NCBI GenBank assembly: GCA_003531345.1
Contig: DQGZ01000117.1
Coordinates: forward strand, 1 to 10,352
Reading direction: 5' to 3'
DNA: 10,352 nt
From: Alphaproteobacteria bacterium
GTDB taxonomy: Bacteria > Pseudomonadota > Alphaproteobacteria > Rickettsiales > UBA8987
The notes beneath the pieces were generated by a model. The model was not told the DNA's origin. It made no database searches and saw only the letters and a program-made list of their open reading frames with translations. A program made the position numbers and the translations under genes. This document shows, one piece after another, positions 6,663 to 10,352 of this stretch. How positions within the stretch are numbered: the stretch's first letter is position 1; every line of letters starts with the position of its first letter.

Positions 6663-7559
6663 ATGAAATACCTTGTTGTAAATAACATTAATATTGATGT
6701 CGGGCTAACAAATAAAATGTTGAGTCTTAGAAGTGATTTTTATAGGCATAATGCAAACGTAGATTGCCGAACTGAATTTAATGAGTTTGACAAAAAATCT
6801 AAATTTATCCTTGCACTTAATGATGATGAAAATGTAGTTGGAATGTGTAGGGTTCAGATTGCCCCAAAAAATGATAAATCAACTTTGTCATTTAGAAGTA
6901 GGCAGATTTATGAGTGTTTGGACTACATCTTGCCAGGTGATAAATATTTTGATTATAGCAGGGCAGAGCTAAGTAACCTGATAGTTACGGAACAGTTGCG
7001 TGGTGATGGCGTTCAAAAAGAGCTTTTGCGTCGGGCTTTTGATTTATGTAAAGAAAACAATGTGGATATGTTATACCTGCTTCCTTCAGAAGGTAGAGAA
7101 AATATATCTTCTGCAATTAAATTTATCGCTGAAGAACAACAATTAAAATGCTATAATTTTCAAGGTGATTTCGGTGGGAAAATCAACTTGCTAGGGCTTG
7201 GTTCTGCAGCGAGAAAAAACCTTCATCTTGTGCCAATTTCTGATTATTTCCGTAGTAAAGTTGATAAGGCTGACAAGCAATTTGATCCGAAGGTTTTTAA
7301 TTCACCAGGGAATAAGGTAAATTTTGGAGATATAAGCTTGCGCAAAGTCAAAGCCGTGCTACTTGATTGGGACTTGTTATTGGCAAACCCTATGCCAGCA
7401 TATGCAAACTCTTATTCATATGTAATTAAAAAAATGCAAGATTCTGGTATTCCGTATAATCACTCCGCCGCTTATGACCCTGAATTTATACCAATAAAAA
7501 GCTATTTCTCAAATCTGTTTGGTGAAGAAAATTTTGATAAAGCAATGGGTTTTTTTTAA
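6663..7559 (+). CDS. GNAT-superfamily (LuxI/FeeM-like) acyltransferase fused to the N-terminal part of a HAD-like phosphatase; frame ends at a T8 run
   Basis: This frame encodes 298 residues. Residues 1 to about 190 look like an acyltransferase of the GNAT fold. LRSDFY (22-27), EFNEFD (38-43), ALNDDENVVGMCRV (51-64) and AELSNLIV (101-108) follow the order of conserved blocks in LuxI-type acyl-homoserine-lactone synthases and FeeM-like N-acyl amino acid synthases. LRGDGVQKELL (112-122) resembles the GNAT pyrophosphate-binding loop. The Arg that normally follows ELS in LuxI is Asn105 here, so AHL synthesis should not be assumed. From about 229 a HAD domain begins, with motif I LLDWDLLL giving Asp235 as nucleophile and Asp237 as acid/base. 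The frame stops at TAA 7557-7559 straight after eight Ts, before HAD motifs II-IV, which continue in another frame. This may be a recent frameshift, an error in the homopolymer, or recoding. Joined, the product would be 454 residues. It is divergent from the ATP-grasp gene. Confidence 0.72.
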   Translation: MKYLVVNNINIDVGLTNKMLSLRSDFYRHNANVDCRTEFNEFDKKSKFILALNDDENVVGMCRVQIAPKNDKSTLSFRSRQIYECLDYILPGDKYFDYSRAELSNLIVTEQLRGDGVQKELLRRAFDLCKENNVDMLYLLPSEGRENISSAIKFIAEEQQLKCYNFQGDFGGKINLLGLGSAARKNLHLVPISDYFRSKVDKADKQFDPKVFNSPGNKVNFGDISLRKVKAVLLDWDLLLANPMPAYANSYSYVIKKMQDSGIPYNHSAAYDPEFIPIKSYFSNLFGEENFDKAMGFF

Positions 7560-7560
7560 A
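7550..7560 (+). other. Frameshift site: T8 run followed by AAA inside the HAD domain
   Basis: Eight Ts occupy 7550-7557 and are followed by AAA. The upstream frame reads GGT TTT TTT TAA and stops. Moving forward by one base gives TTT AAA GAG and continues for 156 codons to 8028. Removing one T would restore a single 454-residue protein. The arrangement UUU-UAA-A lets the P-site tRNA-Phe re-pair on UUU after a +1 slip, the same geometry as the CUU-UGA site in prfB. No strong Shine-Dalgarno-like stimulator is visible, only GGG at 7547-7549. A sequencing or assembly error in the run is equally possible. Confidence 0.85.
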
Positions 7561-8028
7561 GAGCATTATTGGGATAGCGGTTCTCATATTCAAAACACTA
7601 CGGCAATGGAGGGAGCAAAAAATTTTTTAGAAATGTTAGGCAGAATGGGAATTAAAAAAGCTATACTAACAAATAACTACAAAGAATTTGTTGAGCCTCA
7701 ATATCAAGCTCTGTTTGGAGATTTAAAAGGCGTGAAGATTTATGATAGGGCTTCAAAGCCAGATAAAAAAAGATTTGAGGAAGCCTTGAAAGATTTTAAT
7801 TTAAAACCTGAGCAGGTGGTAAAAATAGGGGATACTTTGTTTAAAGATGCTCCGCCAGCAATAAATCTGGGAGTTGAATTTATGTTATTCAGCAAAAGAG
7901 ATGCTCATCTATTAACAGAGATGAATAACAGGTTTAAATTTAATAAACCTGCAGAGATAGGATTCGCTGAAAATCACGATCAATTAATAAGCATATTTTG
8001 TCAATCCTCTCTGGCTAATCTGCGATAA
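7558..8028 (+). CDS. C-terminal part of the HAD-like phosphatase (continuation of 6663-7559 in the +1 frame)
   Basis: Beginning with the AAA codon after the T run, 156 residues continue the HAD domain. Motif II appears as AILTNN, motif III as the Lys in SKPDKKRFEEAL, and motif IV as VVKIGDTLFKDA, with Asp residues suited to Mg binding. Together with Asp235 and Asp237 of the preceding frame this makes a complete HAD catalytic set, so the two frames were clearly one gene. The open frame extends back to a TTG at 7519, but its first 13 codons overlap the intact upstream frame and look unlike HAD sequence, so independent initiation there is unlikely. The preserved motifs after the break suggest the frameshift is recent, recoded or artefactual. 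The substrate is unknown, and HAD enzymes most often remove phosphate from small metabolites. The gene ends 82 bp before purL. Confidence 0.78.
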   Translation, partial: KEHYWDSGSHIQNTTAMEGAKNFLEMLGRMGIKKAILTNNYKEFVEPQYQALFGDLKGVKIYDRASKPDKKRFEEALKDFNLKPEQVVKIGDTLFKDAPPAINLGVEFMLFSKRDAHLLTEMNNRFKFNKPAEIGFAENHDQLISIFCQSSLANLR

Positions 8029-8110
8029 GAGCTGTTGGTAAAAATTCAAAAAATACTAGCAAAACTGGAATATTGCTGCTAAATGTCTGCCAAAAATTTT
8101 AAAATATATT

Positions 8111-10300
8111 ATGTCAACCTCAGAAGTATTAAAAATTGATTCCATGGCTACCAGCCACGGGTTAACGATGGAAGAATATCAAACCATTATTGAGATAATG
8201 GGGAGAAGGCCGAATATGGTTGAATTGGGCATTTTCAGCGTGATGTGGAGTGAGCATTGCAGCTACAAATCAACTCGTAAACACATTAAAAAATTACCAA
8301 CTAAAGGTGAGCGTGTGATATGCGGGCCTGGTGAAAATGCTGGCGTTATAGATATAAATGATGGTGATACAATAATTTTCAAGATGGAATCCCATAACCA
8401 CCCTTCATTCATTGAACCTTATCAGGGGGCTGCAACTGGCGTTGGTGGAATTCTAAGAGATGTGTTCACTATGGGTGCAAGGCCTATAGCACTGATGAAT
8501 GCTTTACGCTTTGGCGACATAAACCACCCTAAAACTAGGCATCTTATTAATGGTGTAGTTAAGGGAATTGGCGGTTATGGTAATTGTGTTGGTATACCTA
8601 CTGTTGGTGGTGAAACAAATTTTGATGAAAGTTATAACGGTAATATCCTTGTAAATGCAATGGCGGTTGGTCATGCGAAGGCTGATAAAATATTTTACTC
8701 AGCCGCTTCAAAAGTTGGCGCTTCATTGCTTTACGCTGGCTCTAAAACTGGGCGTGATGGCATTCATGGTGCAACTATGGCATCAGCGGAGTTTGATGAT
8801 AAATCAGATGAAAAACGCCCTACAGTTCAAGTGGGTGACCCATTTGCAGAAAAAAAACTGATAGAGGCCTGCCTTGAATTGATGCAGTCAGATGCAATAG
8901 TGGCAATACAGGATATGGGCGCTGCGGGCTTAACATCCTCAAGCTTTGAAATGGCAAGTAAAGGTGGTACAGGTGTTGAACTTGAGCTTGATAAAGTGCC
9001 AATGCGTGAAACAGGTATGACCCCTTATGAGATAATGCTCTCTGAAAGTCAGGAGCGCATGCTAATGCTGATAAAAGAAGGCAAGGAAGAGCTGGCACAT
9101 AGCATTTTTGCCAAATGGGACATTGACAGCGCAGTTATCGGCAAAATTACTGATACAGGAAAAATGGTACTGAAATTTAATGGTGAAATAGTGGCTGATA
9201 TGCCAATTGCACCACTTTCAGATAATGCTCCAGTTTATGACCGCCCATGGAAACCAACTGAAAACAAGCCAGAGTTAGTTCACAGTGAAAGATTGTCTGA
9301 AGAAAAAATATTAGAACAGCTTAAAAAACTTATGGCATCACCGAACCTGTGTTCACGTGCATGGATATGGCAGCAATATGACAGCAAGGTTGGTAATGAT
9401 ACTATGCAGATGAGTGGCGGTGATGCTGCTGTTGTGCGTATTCATGGCACGGAAAAAGCAATAGCCATTACAACGGATTGTACCCCTCGATATATACAGG
9501 CTGACCCTCAGGAGGGTGCAAAACAGGCAGTTGCCGAAACTTACCGCAACCTAGTTGCAGTTGGCGCAACGCCGATAGCAATTACCAATTGCCTGAATTT
9601 TGGCAATCCTGAAAAGCCTGAGATAATGGGGCAGATAGTTGGCTCAATAGCTGGTATTGCTGAGGCGTGTGAAGCTTTGAGCTACCCAGTGGTTTCAGGT
9701 AATGCGTCACTTTATAATGAAACAAACGGCAAGGCAATAAAACCAACCCCAGCAATTGGCGGTGTTGGGCTTATTACATCTGTTACAAAATCTGTAAGTA
9801 TTAGCTTTAAGGCAGAGGGGCAGCCGATAATTCGCATTGGTGATATGAAGGGGCATTTAGGCGCTTCTATATATGCTGAAGAAATTTTAGGAATTAAAGG
9901 TGGTTATGCGCCACCGCCAGTTAATCTAGAAGATGAGAAGAAAAATGCAAAATTCATTCTTTTCTTAATTGAACATGGTTGGTTAACAGCGTGCCATGAC
10001 GTATCAGACGGTGGGCAGTTAGTTGCTATAGCAGAAATGGCAATGGCTGGTGAAATTGGCTGCAAGCTTGATATTGCGCCAGTGGTTGAGCGTGTATTCG
10101 GTGAAGATCAGGGGCGTTATATCATAACCGCAACCCATAAAAGTGCTGAGCTTATATTGTCAAAAGCGCCTGAATTTGGGGTAACTGCAAATGTTATTGG
10201 TGAAACCTTTGGTGATTCTATTTTTTATGGCAAATCTGAAGTTACTATCTCGGAGTTGAAAAAGCTCCATTCGGAAACTCTGCCTAAACATTTTGGCTAG
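8111..10300 (+). CDS. purL: Phosphoribosylformylglycinamidine synthase subunit PurL (short form)
   Basis: PurL is the ATP-dependent subunit of FGAM synthase in de novo purine synthesis: FGAR, ATP and ammonia from glutamine give FGAM. At 729 residues it is the short form that works with separate PurQ (glutaminase) and PurS, neither of which is in the window. Two related halves are visible. The first contains WSEHCSYKSTR (46-56), GPGENAGV (72-79), the active-site-region block MESHNHPS (92-99), GAATGVGGILRDVFTMGARP (106-125), GGETNFDESYNGN (166-178) and GSKTGRDGIHGATM (210-223). The second contains TTDCTPR (454-460), AVAETYRNL (473-481), VSGNASLYNET (528-538) and CHDVSDGGQ (628-636). No frameshift is seen despite an A8 run at 8850-8857. 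The ATG at 8111 has no Shine-Dalgarno, and TAAAAT at 8100-8105 could be a very close -10. The gene appears to stand alone after the HAD gene. Confidence 0.97.
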   Translation: MSTSEVLKIDSMATSHGLTMEEYQTIIEIMGRRPNMVELGIFSVMWSEHCSYKSTRKHIKKLPTKGERVICGPGENAGVIDINDGDTIIFKMESHNHPSFIEPYQGAATGVGGILRDVFTMGARPIALMNALRFGDINHPKTRHLINGVVKGIGGYGNCVGIPTVGGETNFDESYNGNILVNAMAVGHAKADKIFYSAASKVGASLLYAGSKTGRDGIHGATMASAEFDDKSDEKRPTVQVGDPFAEKKLIEACLELMQSDAIVAIQDMGAAGLTSSSFEMASKGGTGVELELDKVPMRETGMTPYEIMLSESQERMLMLIKEGKEELAHSIFAKWDIDSAVIGKITDTGKMVLKFNGEIVADMPIAPLSDNAPVYDRPWKPTENKPELVHSERLSEEKILEQLKKLMASPNLCSRAWIWQQYDSKVGNDTMQMSGGDAAVVRIHGTEKAIAITTDCTPRYIQADPQEGAKQAVAETYRNLVAVGATPIAITNCLNFGNPEKPEIMGQIVGSIAGIAEACEALSYPVVSGNASLYNETNGKAIKPTPAIGGVGLITSVTKSVSISFKAEGQPIIRIGDMKGHLGASIYAEEILGIKGGYAPPPVNLEDEKKNAKFILFLIEHGWLTACHDVSDGGQLVAIAEMAMAGEIGCKLDIAPVVERVFGEDQGRYIITATHKSAELILSKAPEFGVTANVIGETFGDSIFYGKSEVTISELKKLHSETLPKHFG

Positions 10301-10352
10301 AAAGTCGGGGTATATTTTTCTGTGCCTGATAAATTATAATGCAAAATCCTGT

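Noticed and set aside
7519..7557. TTG at 7519 as an independent start for the HAD C-terminal frame.
   Set aside because: It lies inside the well-conserved upstream frame, gives KKILIKQW-type sequence unlike a HAD domain, and has no ribosome binding site; continuation from the upstream frame explains the region better.
10334..10352. ATG at 10339 as the start of a further plus-strand gene after purL.
   Set aside because: Only 14 bases remain, there is no ribosome binding site, and nothing can be recognised.

Overview
The window looks like chromosomal DNA from an AT-rich alphaproteobacterium. The clues are an alphaproteobacterial-type PstC N-terminus, a short-form PurL that needs separate PurS and PurQ partners, a YceF-type Maf protein and a circularly permuted ATP-grasp/alpha-E gene pair. 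A full-length purL argues against a strongly reduced intracellular Rickettsia-like genome. The lineage is inferred from family resemblance only, and no rRNA or tRNA gene is present.

Layout: (1) 1-474, minus: the 5' part of pstC, a phosphate ABC transporter permease cut by the window edge. (2) 633-2057, plus: a phosphomannomutase/phosphoglucomutase, divergent from pstC. (3) 2054-3960, minus: a two-gene unit, an SLC1-family acidic amino acid symporter followed 8 bp later by a Maf/YceF-type nucleotide pyrophosphatase. The maf stop codon overlaps the mutase stop codon. (4) 4114-6571, minus: a circularly permuted ATP-grasp gene followed by its usual partner, an alpha-E (DUF403) gene. Between them lies an unusual inverted array of 13-bp units that also supplies the stop codon of the ATP-grasp gene. 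(5) 6663-8028, plus: divergent from the ATP-grasp gene, a GNAT-superfamily (LuxI/FeeM-like) acyltransferase joined to a HAD-like phosphatase domain. The reading frame is broken at a run of eight Ts in the middle of the HAD domain, although all four HAD motifs survive on the two sides. (6) 8111-10300, plus: purL.

The housekeeping genes (pstC, mutase, maf, symporter, purL) look ordinary. The most interesting part is 4114-8028: a probable amide-bond-forming ATP-grasp with its alpha-E partner, divergently placed from an acyltransferase-HAD fusion. All of these families could make or modify a small molecule, but a joint pathway is inference from position only. The shared 91-bp intergenic region has good promoter matches on both strands, each so close to its start codon that the transcripts may be leaderless. 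There are no intergenic stretches over 300 bp, and I saw no RNA genes, CRISPR arrays, insertion sequences or convincing intrinsic terminators.
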